In this document: piece after piece, positions 33,121-44,170 of the stretch | Layout: each line of letters starts with the position of its first letter | Position numbering within the stretch: position 1 is the first letter of the stretch | NCBI GenBank assembly: GCA_037952775.1 | Contig: JBANAY010000003.1 | Span: 29,202,001 to 29,266,000 of the forward strand | Origin: Clonostachys chloroleuca | Lineage: Eukaryota > Ascomycota > Sordariomycetes > Hypocreales > Bionectriaceae | Direction: 5' to 3' | DNA length: 64,000 bases | Program-made: the position numbers and the translations under genes | Notes under the pieces: generated by a model | What the model was told of the DNA's origin: nothing | The model's database searches: none | What the model saw: only the letters and a program-made list of their open reading frames with translations

Positions 33121-34088
33121 GGGGCTGTTCGGCTGTCACAAGTTGTGCCTGGGCCCCTTTTGAGTGTATTTCTCAGGTGCTCTCTAGCTCCTAACAAGAA
33201 ATTCCCTTGCTCCTTTAACCCTTAAATAGCTACATTGAAGAAGTTGATGTGCTAGCCCTCTTACTATTCAATAGTTCCCTAGTATTTTCCTATCTTCATC
33301 TAGAGGCCTTTTAGGTGGTCGTCGAGTTTTAGTTGGACTCCACCTGACTGTATCTCGGCCCCCCTTTTCTAGGACCGGGCCGCGTGGGTACAAAGCCAAA
33401 CCCTTGCTCAACCCCTGCGATGCTGCCAGGTTTCCAGGGTTCCATGTAGCTCCAAAGTAGAGCTCAACGGCCTGATTCTTTGCCGGATTCTTAGTAAAGG
33501 GGTGGGTCATAGTTGCAACGACTTGGAGGAATGCCTAGAGACATCTAAACACATATTATCTTCTTTGAACATCTGTCATAATCAGACCTGTTGAGGAAGG
33601 CAAGTAAAACGAGTGGAGCCATTACATTCAAGCCAAAGGAAAGGATTGCGTATGTAAAGCACAGGGTATCTTCACTGTTACCCAGGCCGTAATTGTGTGC
33701 AGATATAGGGGCAATTTGATTACGATGGACCTTTAGGGGAGGTAGTAGCGATTTAGCTCGGTTTATTCTCCTTCCGGGCATCCTTCAAGGCTCCGGCCAT
33801 ATACAATCAGTACCAAACGCTTAACGACCGCCCGGTTGTTGATCAAGAGAATATCATCTTTACCACTCTCTGCCATGACAGAGTCCTCATCAGCTCAGAA
33901 GGTGCAGCACTCCTATATACACATCCCCTAACTTACAGAGCGCCATCTTCATTATTCCCAACAAACCTCCTAACAGAGGTGACCCTATTGACCTTTCAGC
34001 ACTGCTCATCCTCAACTGCCAATCCACGATTAATCCTGGTCAAGTCCTAAAATATAGCAATCCATCATACATACATACCAGCTCTGCT
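33121..34088. other. intergenic
   Basis: No recognised gene. Frames at 33268-33510 (-) and 33545-33781 (-) are coding-like in composition but match no family I know. Confidence 0.35.
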
Positions 34089-36126
34089 TTATAATGATGG
34101 CTCAGCAGTAATAACCGCCATTGCTTCTCTTGCGCCAACGGCAGGTGTAGCCTGGTTATAGTTGACTTGGTTGACATTTGTGCTAATGAAGTTGGTCACC
34201 CCAGTTACCAAGATCGTTGTAAACGTGGTCATAGGGTCTGCCGGATTAGCGTCCGAAGTGCTCGCATTGCTGGCATACTCGTTTGCCAACGAGGCGAGAG
34301 TATTTGCCTGCTGGGCATAGCGGTTTGCCTCCACAGCTTGCAGCGCTGCTACCAAAGTCGACACGGCGGCCAGAAGGAACGCTGCGATTGCGAAACCAAA
34401 GCCGCAAAGCTGAACCCAAAGCAATGCCCAGTCGCGTCCCTTGCGCGCGTCGTACCACCACGCTCGAATTCTGCTAGGTGAAACATTATTGAACTCCTCT
34501 TCCAATATCAGAAGACGCTTCTGCCAATAATCATAGTTCGAAGCTTGGTGCGACCGGTGTGATGGATAACTCCTCCATTGGGTCCCAATGGTCCTATCGA
34601 TCATTTGTTCGCCATCCAATTTCTCGTTCAGCCAGCGAGCATTATCAATCCACGGACGTTGATCAGGTGGCATTAAAAGAGCCATCGTCATCAGAGCCTC
34701 CTTCGCCAGCTTCTTGAAATGGTCTGTCGGACCGCTTTTTATCCCATCAGCAACAGACTTCAGATGAGCCACTGGCCAAGGTACGAAGCATAAACAACAG
34801 TCTCAACATACCTTTCTGAGAGCGTCTTCAATATGTTTGCATGTTGAAATATGTAAACGGTAGGTCTAAACCAGTCGTGTCGGTGCTTCATAACCCTAAG
34901 GTGTTGAAGAAGATTGTCTGTGGATCTCACATTGAAATTTCCCATTCGTTCTAGATCTCTCAATGTGAAATAGTCTGGAAATGTATGAGTATCAGCAGGT
35001 TTGGGAGCTCCTAGGATTCGGTGAAGTGAAGCATCCAAGTAACGCTGGGCCGAGCCTAGAGAACAGCCTAGAGTATTTTTTGCCTCATCATCCTCGTAGC
35101 CCTCGATGCCCAATCCTGGCAACTTCAACCTGTCGAGAGTACCAACCTTGGCTCTGTATAAGTGCCCTTTACGAGCAAGATCTTTCCAAACTAGTCGCCA
35201 GTTACTCATATCTTCCCCTAATCCGACCCCATCTGCTACCGCGAGTGGTGGCCAGTCGTATGAGGTTTCTCCTCCCAGTCCAACGCGACCTCCCTGTCCT
35301 ACTGATATCATGAGCCAAATGCCAAGTACCAGCTCGAAAGAGTTCATAAATAGACGAACCTATAGCCGTGTCAGCATTGACGACATTAGTTTATAGGTTA
35401 TCTAGCTAAAAATCAATGCGTGGCATCCGCAACAGAATGGCCGCCATAATAACGCTACATAAACATACCTTGTCGTCATTGTTGAGGTCTGTGTCATCGT
35501 TCAGCGCGGTTGTTCGTGTATCAACAGCTAGCCAAGGACGGACGTATCCTCCATTTCTCTCGTTCAGTTCCCGAAGGTTGTCGATCCGGCCTTGTAGTAG
35601 GTGCCAAAGATGGGGGTTAGCTGCCCGGCTCTGAAGAATTTCATCTGCGCGCGATATCCATTCCATGAGTCTATACGAAGACTGTGCAACTTCCCACTTG
35701 ATAAGGTTCAATAAGTCGAACATCTGATAGAAATTCTGAATAAAATGATTCGCTAGTTTGTGCTGACCAAGACGTCGGTCTGTTGCTTTCCACACGCTCA
35801 GCCAACTTCGACAGAAGCTATTGTGGCTATTAGTCAAATTTTCCTCAGGACTTGATTAATTCATCGTGAATTTAAGACACATACTCATCTTCATCAAGAT
35901 CTTCATCCTCAACTTCCGAAAATATTCTCGCCAACACTCTGAACTCCTCATTTTGAAGCGGGGTGTTGAAAGGTCTCTGAAAAAAATCGCCAAAAAGAGG
36001 ATCTGCCATAATTCGAACAACGGATAAAGCGGCGACTTTGGAATGACAATCTATCAGAAGTTTGAAGTCAGATCTTGGGGTTTTCAGAGTTTTCAATGTC
36101 AACTGATCCAAGATACGAATGGCCAC
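34089..36126 (-). CDS. fungal membrane protein of unknown function
   Basis: Four exons join to 597 aa: 35885-36126, 35469-35826, 34812-35359 and 34089-34734. The introns (58, 109 and 77 nt) keep the frame. The last acceptor (AAAAG at 34735) is the weakest. The N-terminal part (DFKLLIDCHSKVAALSVVRI) and middle (RPTVYIFQHANILKTLSE; ARWLNEKL) are helical. Near the C-terminus are YDYWQKRLLILEEEFN, RIRAWWYDARKGRDWALLWVQ and a hydrophobic helix (LCGFGFAIAAFLLAAVSTLVAAL). This order of a W..R...L..EF segment, a WW.D.R.G..W motif and a membrane helix is a recurring fungal family without known function. An acidic stretch (EVEDEDLDED) spans intron 1. The start could lie further upstream. Confidence 0.7.
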
Positions 36127-36623
36127 CGCTGTAAAGGAGATTGATGGCCTCTCGCGGAATGAGGGTAATGTTGCTGGGGGTCATTTAGGCCTGATTTTCA
36201 GGTACGCATGCAGCCAACTTCCTCTAGATTCGCTGGAACTTAATGTATGTTTCAACGAGCGTTGGGTGGCACCACTAACATTCGACGTTACATTGTTGGG
36301 TACCAATGCTGACTGCGTTATGTGCACTATCACCTGCGCGGTCATTCAGCTGCCAGCAGTAGGAACTCGCCACGTCACCAATCCTTACATCCCCCTTGCC
36401 GTTTGCATGCGGCATTTTGGCTAATATTTACATGTTGAACATGGCACTCCGACACTTCCATCTTAAAGTTAAGCATATCACACTTGTCATTTCATCAAGG
36501 CCGACTATATGACGCATCTTCATGGCCCTTCTGTGATTCTAAAAGTCCAAAATTGGGAATTTTCCTCCCTCAGCTGACGAGACCAAGCTCCTACAGTAGC
36601 AACTCTTCTGCTTGCTAGAGAAC

Positions 36624-37259
36624 ATGGATCCGATTTCGGTAGTAGCGGGAGCAGCTACGATCCTCACTAAAGCAGATCATATTATGCACCTCATTGACGG
36701 TGACCGCCGTGAGCTCACCGAGGAAGAAAATACTCGATTTTTACACGCTCTCCGCGAATGCGAAGAGATCGTTGCACACACACCCCCCCAGTCGATGGGT
36801 TCTAGTCCGACGGTCAGTTACTACGGATGTAGTATTGGCGAGCGCCCCACGGTGATTATTTCGTCAAGTTCTCGCCGGTACTCGCATACTCTAAAAAACA
36901 AATTGAAGCGAAGCAGAACATTCGCGGAATACGGTTTCGAATTTCGGTGTCAATCCCGCGATTTCAGTCCCAAATCACCCAGGTTCGAGCCGCCGCCGGC
37001 TACGACTTCAGAAGAAAAGCCATGGCTTCGTAAGTTATGGTGGTTGCCTCTTCGAAGCCAACACACTCGCCGCGAGGATGAGGAGAAACCAGCCGCTAAA
37101 CCTTCCAAGAAGAAGCAGGCAGGAAGGAAACCGCAGCCCCCTGAGATAATTTACCCTGAGTCTAGGCCAAAAGATTTCCAACCATTGATAGATAGGATCG
37201 ATCAAGATGCGCAGTTCAAAGCTTTATTAGATGAAGCTAAAGTCAAGGAAAAGGACTAG
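36624..37259 (+). CDS. small protein with NLR/HeLo-like N-terminus
   Basis: This is a single exon of 211 aa. It opens MDPISVVAGAATILTKADHIMHLIDGD, the kind of start seen in the helical N-terminal domains (HeLo-like and relatives) of fungal NLRs and cell-death effectors. After a Ser-rich middle (VIISSSSRRYSHTLKNKLKR) it becomes Lys/Pro-rich (KPAAKPSKKKQAGRKPQPPE) and ends with an acidic helix. No nucleotide-binding domain follows, so it is either a stand-alone protein or a truncated NLR relative. It is divergent from the membrane-protein gene at 34-36 kb. Function unknown. Confidence 0.6.
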   Translation: MDPISVVAGAATILTKADHIMHLIDGDRRELTEEENTRFLHALRECEEIVAHTPPQSMGSSPTVSYYGCSIGERPTVIISSSSRRYSHTLKNKLKRSRTFAEYGFEFRCQSRDFSPKSPRFEPPPATTSEEKPWLRKLWWLPLRSQHTRREDEEKPAAKPSKKKQAGRKPQPPEIIYPESRPKDFQPLIDRIDQDAQFKALLDEAKVKEKD

Positions 37260-37555
37260 ACCGAAACTTATACAAGTTGGGAAATGAGGAGATTCTTGAT
37301 GCGCTAAACTCGATTCATTTCTTGGTCCGTTTCTATACATCTATTAATGCCACTAGACCACCAGCAAAAGTGTAAGCCTACACCACACAGTAGAATAGTA
37401 GATATTATATAGCCTGCTGGCACCAACAACATCAATATTGAGATGCTCAAGATAAGCGGTCATATGCACCCGCTGAAGCAAACCATAGCCTCGTGTTGAG
37501 AGTTTTCAGGCCTACCGAACACCCAGACTGCAGTGCGCTTGTTCTTATCGGCCTT

Positions 37556-37640
37556 TTCATTGTGTTGAGATGTCGGGCTCTGGAACCTTCCATTGTTCTT
37601 TAACTTTATACTCGAACTCTCTTACGTACGTGCTTATCGG
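37556..37640 (+). repeat. dispersed repeat, copy A
   Basis: It begins TTCATTGTGTTGAGATGTCG and continues with GGCTCTGG and TTCCATTGTT. It matches copies at 38206 and 51498 in the first 45 or so bases; copies A and C also share GAACTC and CGTGCTT further on. About 85 nt long. Origin unknown. Confidence 0.6.
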
Positions 37641-38205
37641 TTAAATATCAAAACCCACGCGCCCATAGGTTCTCTCGCACTGAACCACCTCGTCGCCGTG
37701 GCCCCGTAGACAGGCAGGTGCGATAGCCATGAGGCCTATCGCTGAGCTCAGCTCGATGTTCCCCAGGTGGCCGTAGAGCTCCTTGATAAAGTCCAGATGA
37801 CAAGCCAGGTTGAATACAATATCGCCGCAAGCCCGGGACTGGAAGCTGAACTCATAACCTTCCGTCACTATGAGTACCCTCCACCGGGAGCGGCTGGGTA
37901 TCATTCCTTTGTTAAAACATACAACAAGTTTATAATCATGAATACTATTAAATCATTACCTTTCACTGTGTTTTTTAAGCTTAAAAGCATTTCTATTAAT
38001 GCTATCTCCTCTAACCCTTCCTCTCTTCGTGTCATGCAGACGAGCGTACAAAGGAAGCCAGGTGAAAGAGGCAGCTTTAATAGTCATTCGATAAGTCGCT
38101 GTCCTGACGACAAGTGAGTTATCCGTACGAAGTTTCATAGAACTTTCCTGCTGTATGACTATATCTTGGGCGGACTAGGAAAGGCTATATTTTTAAGCTT
38201 TCGTA

Positions 38206-38300
38206 TTCATTGCGTTGAGTTGTCGGACCCTGGCAGCTTCATTGTTATGAAACTTTAATTCTCTTTCTCTTCCGTTTAAAATCATTACATACGTCTACTT
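38206..38300 (+). repeat. dispersed repeat, copy B
   Basis: It begins TTCATTGCGTTGAGTTGTCG, then GACCCTGGCAGC, TTCATTGTTATGAAACTTTA. Same orientation as copies A and C. Confidence 0.6.
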
Positions 38301-38601
38301 ATTGAGACGAAAGAACCTTTTTAGTTTGTTTCTTTCCTCACCACTGATTGCTTTATAATCCACCAGCGCCTTCATATTGTTAAGATACTCATTAACAAGC
38401 TGTAGAGATTTTCATCATTATATTGTCCTCTCACGAGAAGCTCATGATCAACTTTTACAATCAAAGACTTAATCATAGGTTGTCGCACCCCTCTGTGAAG
38501 AAGATCAATCTCTGAGAGAAGTCGATGTCTGGAAGATTTTATGTCTCAAGGTTCCACTGTGGGTCTGGGCTCAAACACATTCGAGGGCCAATTACAGCCT
38601 G

Positions 38602-39118
38602 TTATAAAAGGGGAATTGAATGTTTCCGGGAAACTGCATGAAAGAGGCTTGGATTCTCGTCATATTTGAACCGGACGTAAGGCAGAATAGCAAACTGCGT
38701 AACTAGAGCGCTGAAGGTATGCTCTTTCGGGGTTGAACTCATAGACTGGTATGAGGGCCATGGAAGCGTTCCAGATCCAAGCCCGACAAATGCGCTAAAC
38801 CAATCGGATGAAGTGATCTTGAATTGATCAATGAGTTCAATAAGGGCTGCATTAGAGATGATACTTTGATCAACCTGAGATGCGTGATACAGTGCCCTCA
38901 TCACACATTTCCAAAATTCCGTAGTTTCTGATAGGATTCGCGGTGGAATCTGTACGGCAAACTTTTGTATGGCAACTTCCGCGCTAAGGAGGCAAAAATT
39001 AGGATCAAGGCCCCTGGGAATTTAAGATCGGAGTTGCTCCCAGACTCGTGGTTGACTAGCCCATTCTGCGGCTATTCTGTGAGGGTACTCAACAGTCCGA
39101 GTCCCGGGTACGAACTCT
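38602..39118 (-). pseudogene. coding-like fragment, family not recognised
   Basis: A frame open for about 170 codons except for one TAA (near 39020) reads LILEFVPGTRTVEYPHRIAA, then PNFCLLSAEVAIQKFAVQIP, WKCVMRALYHASQVDQSI and PYVRFKYDENPSLFHAVS. Amphipathic helices and balanced composition suggest a real protein fragment. I do not recognise the family. The upstream end is undefined. Confidence 0.4.
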
Positions 39119-40699
39119 AAAATCAGGCAATAGGCAACCGTCTTCGGTGAATCAACTTGGTTCTAGGGGCTTGGGATATTCTTAGTAAAATTAATGCCGC
39201 CATATGACCACGATTTATCCTATCAGATAGCGGATAGCTTCTCAGAACTCTAATGATTGGTTTAGGTTGCTTCCAAGGCCTGGCCTTGGTCTGACTATCA
39301 TCCACTTTCTTGTCAGCTGCTGCCGCCACGATTTGATGGCTGCTTTAGGCTGACCTGCATCAATGGGGGTGTGCCAAACCTGAAGGACTTAGCTACATAA
39401 GTTCTTGAAGCAATGAGGGGTGTTCGGTTAACCATCCACGAGCGATAGGGGCTGAATCTCACCGCGAGGCCAGCGCGTATGTACATATTGGGTCGCTGAA
39501 CGCTTCCTTGACTTTCCACAGCTAAACCGAGAGATGCGCTCGCAGTATCCAAGCCTAGACATCTGTTCTGTCGTCTTAAGGGGCAAGCCTTTATTTGTAC
39601 CCTTTGCGGCTGGCGCTTACTCAAATCTTGCATGGAGGATGCCTACCCGTACTAGCCCAAGAACATAGCCCGCGTTCCAACTATGAGAAAATGCGCGGCA
39701 CGAGACGGCCTACTATTAAGTTGGCAGTCTAAGAAGTCGAGGCTTATGCTAAAGCTTACAGAGACAGTTCTTATGAATTATAGTCTAGACCTCTTCTTCT
39801 TTTCTTGGGAATACCGTGATGCGACTCTGCCCTCTACGCACGGAACCCTTGCCTACCAAAACCCCTCCTCAACATTGTGAGTTTCAAACTATAATATGCA
39901 TAGTAAAATCCACTGCCATTACGCTTACTTGTGTTATGACCTTGTCGGGATCCGTCTTCAGGTGCAGATGTCTACCCTCAGATTTATTGGAGCAGATGAG
40001 CCCCTCCTTTATTCTGTGCATATGACTACACTTTGTTACAGATTGGATCACATTCGGCTATGCGAAGGCACATCTGTGTAGTACGTCGTGGGGGACACTA
40101 CCTCGGTGAGTTGAGGTTGGCCAATGTTAAAGAGGGAAGAAAAGCCACCATTTATGCGGTGGGTCTCGAGTCAGATTTTCCCTGTCTAGGAGTGCCTAGG
40201 CGGGAGACTATTTAATGGGTCTATGGAGTAGCTGGCCAATGTGTCCGCCAACGAGAGTCAAGAAAGCAGAGGTCAGGTTCGTAGCGATCCTTGTCTCAAC
40301 AGCAGACGGGTTGGTTACGTCCCTACACGCATGAATCGACTGTCGCCACGAATGGCCGCCGGGCCCGGCTTAGGGCAATCTTTTGCATGATAATGAGCAC
40401 TTGGGCTGGTAGCAATCGCTTGTCCCTGACCAGACATCTACGTCATGTCCGTAGCAATCGTCTCTTACGATGGAACAGAATAATTAGGTATGGTGGCCAA
40501 ATAGAAACTTACTCAAACATGTTGATTGAATGTAAAGTTCTTTGAATTCCTCTTATTTTAGCCCTGCAGTCGTGAATGCGTGACCACCTCAATCAATCGA
40601 AGGGAGAGAGGTGTAGGGTAGCCACGTCACAGGCGCTTTTCAGGCCACACCCCACTAGAGAAAACAATTCAACACCATCCACCATCCAGCCAGCCATTC
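39119..40699. other. intergenic, no supported gene
   Basis: Several short frames at 39123-39633 (-) and 39683-40545 (+) overlap and have no family features. Confidence 0.35.
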
Positions 40700-41223
40700 A
40701 TCAACCAACATGTACTCAGCACGTACTCGTCGTCTCAAAGCGCCTCGGTTCTATTGTACTCAATCCGTGTGGACTTGGCTCGACTCGGTTGATCCATCTC
40801 ACGACGCGTGCTACCCGGACAGCGACGACAACCAACTCGAGCGACAGCGAAACCATGCCGAGTCGACATCACCCCCACGACACTTGCCGACCCGCGCATC
40901 CGATCGCGATTCCCATCAAGATTAAGCGCCATGGGTAACACCACGATACGGCCCTTCTGCAGATCGCCAACGGACACTCGGCGCAGTGGAGGAGCTTGCT
41001 CTGGGGCGGGCGCGATGTCTCCAACATTGAGTTTCTGGCAGGCATGATTGTGCAGGGGCACGACTGGCAGTTTGTCGCCACGGCCCCGGGGGATGGCGAG
41101 AATGGAGTGGTGAGGGTGTTTCGGCCAGGGATTCATATCGGGGACACGAGGTCCGAAGAGGCCATCTACAAGCTGCTCGTGTCTTTACGGCGGCTGGCTG
41201 CGTGGGCTGAGGGTGTATATTGA
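40700..41223 (+). pseudogene. PD-(D/E)XK-nuclease-like (PDDEXK_12/DUF7924-type) C-terminal fragment
   Basis: From about 40942 the frame reads LLQIANGHSAQWRSLLWGG, then EFLAGMIVQGHDWQFVATAP and, near the end, YKLLVSLRRLAAWAEGVY. The pattern of a V.G..W.F.A strand pair followed by ..IG.T.S....YKLL..LR.LA.WA resembles the C-terminal half of the fungal PDDEXK_12/DUF7924 nuclease-like families. Upstream the same frame is interrupted by a TAA at 40936-40938, and the sequence after 41223 continues in another frame (IDWHSKL). It is therefore a decayed fragment. The family assignment is by pattern only. Confidence 0.45.
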
Positions 41224-43205
41224 CTGGCATTCAAAGCTGATTTCGGCATTCCCGATTGAGCGAATGGATATGTCCCGGATGGAAGAAATTTTCGCAATTG
41301 AGACGGATATTAGAGGTCTACTGTACCGCCCCCCTCCATGGCTTGTGACATTCATACAGCAGTCGCCTATTTCAACACCCTTCGAGGATATAAGTGCCGG
41401 GCCGATCACAACCACTCTCTCTCCATTGTTCAGAACAAGGTGGTTGCTACATACTACTTGATCACCGTTTGAGAGCTCTAAAGTGACATGATGGGGTTTT
41501 GCGGAGGATGTGTAGATAGTAGAGATCACATTCTAGCCATTTGCGGCCTTTCTTTTACCGAAAGGACTGGTAGTATGTCGTTTGAGTTTTCAATTTCGGC
41601 AAGGTGACCGAAGACATATCGGAACGAAGGTCCTTGTGGTAAGAAGAGAATTCTTTGCAATGCACACCAGGTTGAGACTAGAAAGACTACGCATTTGTGA
41701 CCAAACAACAGTAGTAGTTTAGTGTGCCCCTTGCCTGGATGTTCATCTTCCGTTCTTTATCATTAGAGCTCCGGAGCAACTAAGGCAAGGACAACCACTA
41801 TCTAAACGCCTCAAACCAAAACAATCCAGATTCCATTCTCATGTTAAGATCCTGCAATGAGACCAATTTCTTAGAATAACCAGCCTCACCTGTCAAACTA
41901 CCCGTCTCAAAATTCTATTCTAATTTAAAGAGTTTAGACCGACGGTCTCACCATCTATGGATAATCTAAACTCTCCGCATATCAATCCATGCACGTACGT
42001 ATCTCCGGTATCCTGAAGTTGCCACAATGCTTGCGTAGAATGACAGGCTCACTGCATCTTTGGAAAGGGAATCGCTTCACCATCACAACCGACACATCCA
42101 TTGCACAAATTGCGGCGGAAGCCTTGAGCAGCAGAATAGTTCCTTCTCAACATTAGCAGAAAGAGGTATTTACTTGTTGGAGGACATCTTCATCTTTTCC
42201 CTAGCCCTACACTACTCACTGTAGCTATGTGAAGGAGAGAGACACCAGTATATTCGTAGGGGATTGGCAGGCGTTGCGTACTGCCTTTAGCAGCCGACGG
42301 CGGACACACAATTTTATACAGCGTTTCTGATCTTGCTGGACCTCGCGATCATATGCTAGGTACCGATAGGAGGCTCATCGATGGAACGCATCTGGGGTTG
42401 ATCAGAAGAAGGCCGGCCGTGGGAGCTCTAGGCCGAGCACGCACACAATAGAGCGGGAATTGGTGACCTCTTCCAATGACGATGGCAAATTAAAGTCATT
42501 ATTAGAGTTAGCGCCAGAAACGCGGGGCATCGATGATCGCCAGGCGCTAGGATAGGCTTAAACTTGGCACAGTTCAACAAGGCCGATGCTTTTCGGAGAC
42601 GAGGCAGTTGGGGTAGCCCGATTTGCACTCTCCAAGACCTGGGACCTTCTTCTCTTCCATTTTGGATAGGGCAGAGGTATGATGGAAAGACGCTCTGGAG
42701 GGAAGTGACATCCTAAATCGGGGGGCTGTGTTGACAACTTGTGCTTGGCAATACGGATTAAGTTGCCAAGGATGGCTTTGCACCGCTCTAGCTCGAGAAG
42801 CAAGGGGCCTCCAGCTCCACCCTCTGGCAACCTCCGGGGTCCAGGCAGATTGCTAGCTCATTCACCTCCTTCTTGATTGGCCGCATCGAACTTAGCAAGT
42901 CATTTGCGTCCGGATAGCTGTGTATCCGGCTTGGCTCTCTGCTTGCCTTGTATCCCTATGACGCGCGGGCTGGTAGAAGGAAGTATGTTGAGCGCTGACT
43001 TCAACGCAGATCGGCATGACTAGAAGGAATGAGGGCTTTTAATTATGATATCAGACGTCGTCAAACGCTCTATAAGAAGCACCGAGTGGTTCACCCCAAA
43101 TGCTCTCAGTTCATCAGCTCGGCATCTTCACAAGCACACCTTTACGCCTTCTTAACTCATCGACTTCACCTCGCAATCAACTCCACCTAAATTCCTAATC
43201 CCAAG
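41224..43205. other. intergenic, promoter of CHRD gene
   Basis: No intact gene. A 114-codon frame at 41185-41529 (-) has strand-rich composition (VTLELSNGDQVVCSNHLVL) but no known family. A TATA-like CTATAAGA is at about 43070, some 130 nt before the CHRD start codon. Confidence 0.4.
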
Positions 43206-43860
43206 ATGAGGTTCACCATTGTTGCTGCCCTCGGCCTCGCTGCCGTTGCTCATGCCCAGCCTGTTGACAACACTATTGATACTCGTCTTGTTCATATCAA
43301 ACTCGGCGGCAAGGGCGAGAAAAGCCCGTTCTCCTTCACCTCTACCTATTCCCTCCACGCCACCCCTGAGGAGGTCGTTGACAGCAACAATGCCTTCACT
43401 GGAGGTCTCGCGGGTGCGAGCGGTGTCTACAAGTTCGGCATCAACTCACACGACAACATCATCTGCTACAATATCACCCTGAGCGGCTTCCAGGGCGAGT
43501 ATCAGTCCCCTGCCGTTAGCGCCACCCATATCCACGAAGCTCCAAAGGGCAGAGCCGGACCCCCTCGGTAAGTCAGCCCATTATTGACCTTGTGTTAAGA
43601 ATTGACTACTCTAAACCCGATTATTAACCCTTGATAGCATCGCCTTTCCCAACCCGGTCGAGATCGGCCCGAGCCTGCGATCCTCCATTGGTTGCATCCG
43701 TGGCCCCTTCACGACCGGTGTTCTCGCCAACGGCAAAGACACCGGCGAGGGCTTCCACGTCAGGCAGATTGAGGAGAATCCAGCTGGCTTCTTCGCTGAT
43801 GTTCACTCCAGCTTGGCTGTTCCCGGTGCTGTCCGTGGACAGCTTGAAAAGAACTGTTAA
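43206..43860 (+). CDS. secreted CHRD-domain protein
   Basis: Two exons (43206-43567 and 43638-43860) with a 70-nt GT-AG intron give 194 aa. A signal peptide ends near AHAQ (residue 18). The body is a CHRD domain: GVYKFGINSHDNIICYNITL, then ATHIHEAPKGRAGPP and, after the intron, a strand-rich half ending in FFADVHSSLAVPGAVRGQLE. The ATHIH...G..GP and ADVHS....GA.RGQL pairs are the family signature. CHRD proteins are secreted; in fungi they are often abundant surface or secreted proteins of unclear role. Two Cys in the mature part (ICYN, IGCIRG) and a final Cys are present. Intact, with a strong start context. Confidence 0.92.
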
Positions 43861-44170
43861 CTGTAGTATGCACGAAGGTTAATGACGAGGTCGAGGAGGA
43901 TTATAATGAGGCTCGGTATCATATTACCCATCTAATCAAGTAATTAGTAGATAATATTAAGATTTTGCAATTCCTCCCTCTTGCCCAATTTATCGATGAC
44001 CGTAGAAATATGTGATAAAGATTGTAATAAAAGCTCTAATGAATTGTTGTCCTATAAGCCCCCCTCATCTCCTTTGGAAAGACGAACTTCATGATAAAAC
44101 GGACCATGTGTTCTTTGGATTATGGATTATCTTTTCTTGCTTGGGGAGGATACTTCAATAGCCCAGCTTC
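43861..44170. other. intergenic between converging genes
   Basis: 310 nt with an AATAAA-like signal near 44024 (AATAAAAG). No gene seen. Confidence 0.4.

Larger units (their letters stand above)
37260..38601. other. gene-poor stretch with two repeat copies
   Basis: No intact gene. An 87-codon frame at 37641-37904 (-) containing LDFIKELYGHLGNIELSSAI looks coding-like but unrecognised. Copies A (37556) and B (38206) of a dispersed repeat lie here. Confidence 0.35.

Noticed and set aside
33268..33781. Two minus-strand frames of about 80 codons as transposon-derived genes
   Set aside because: No transposase, integrase or gag signature could be found in them.
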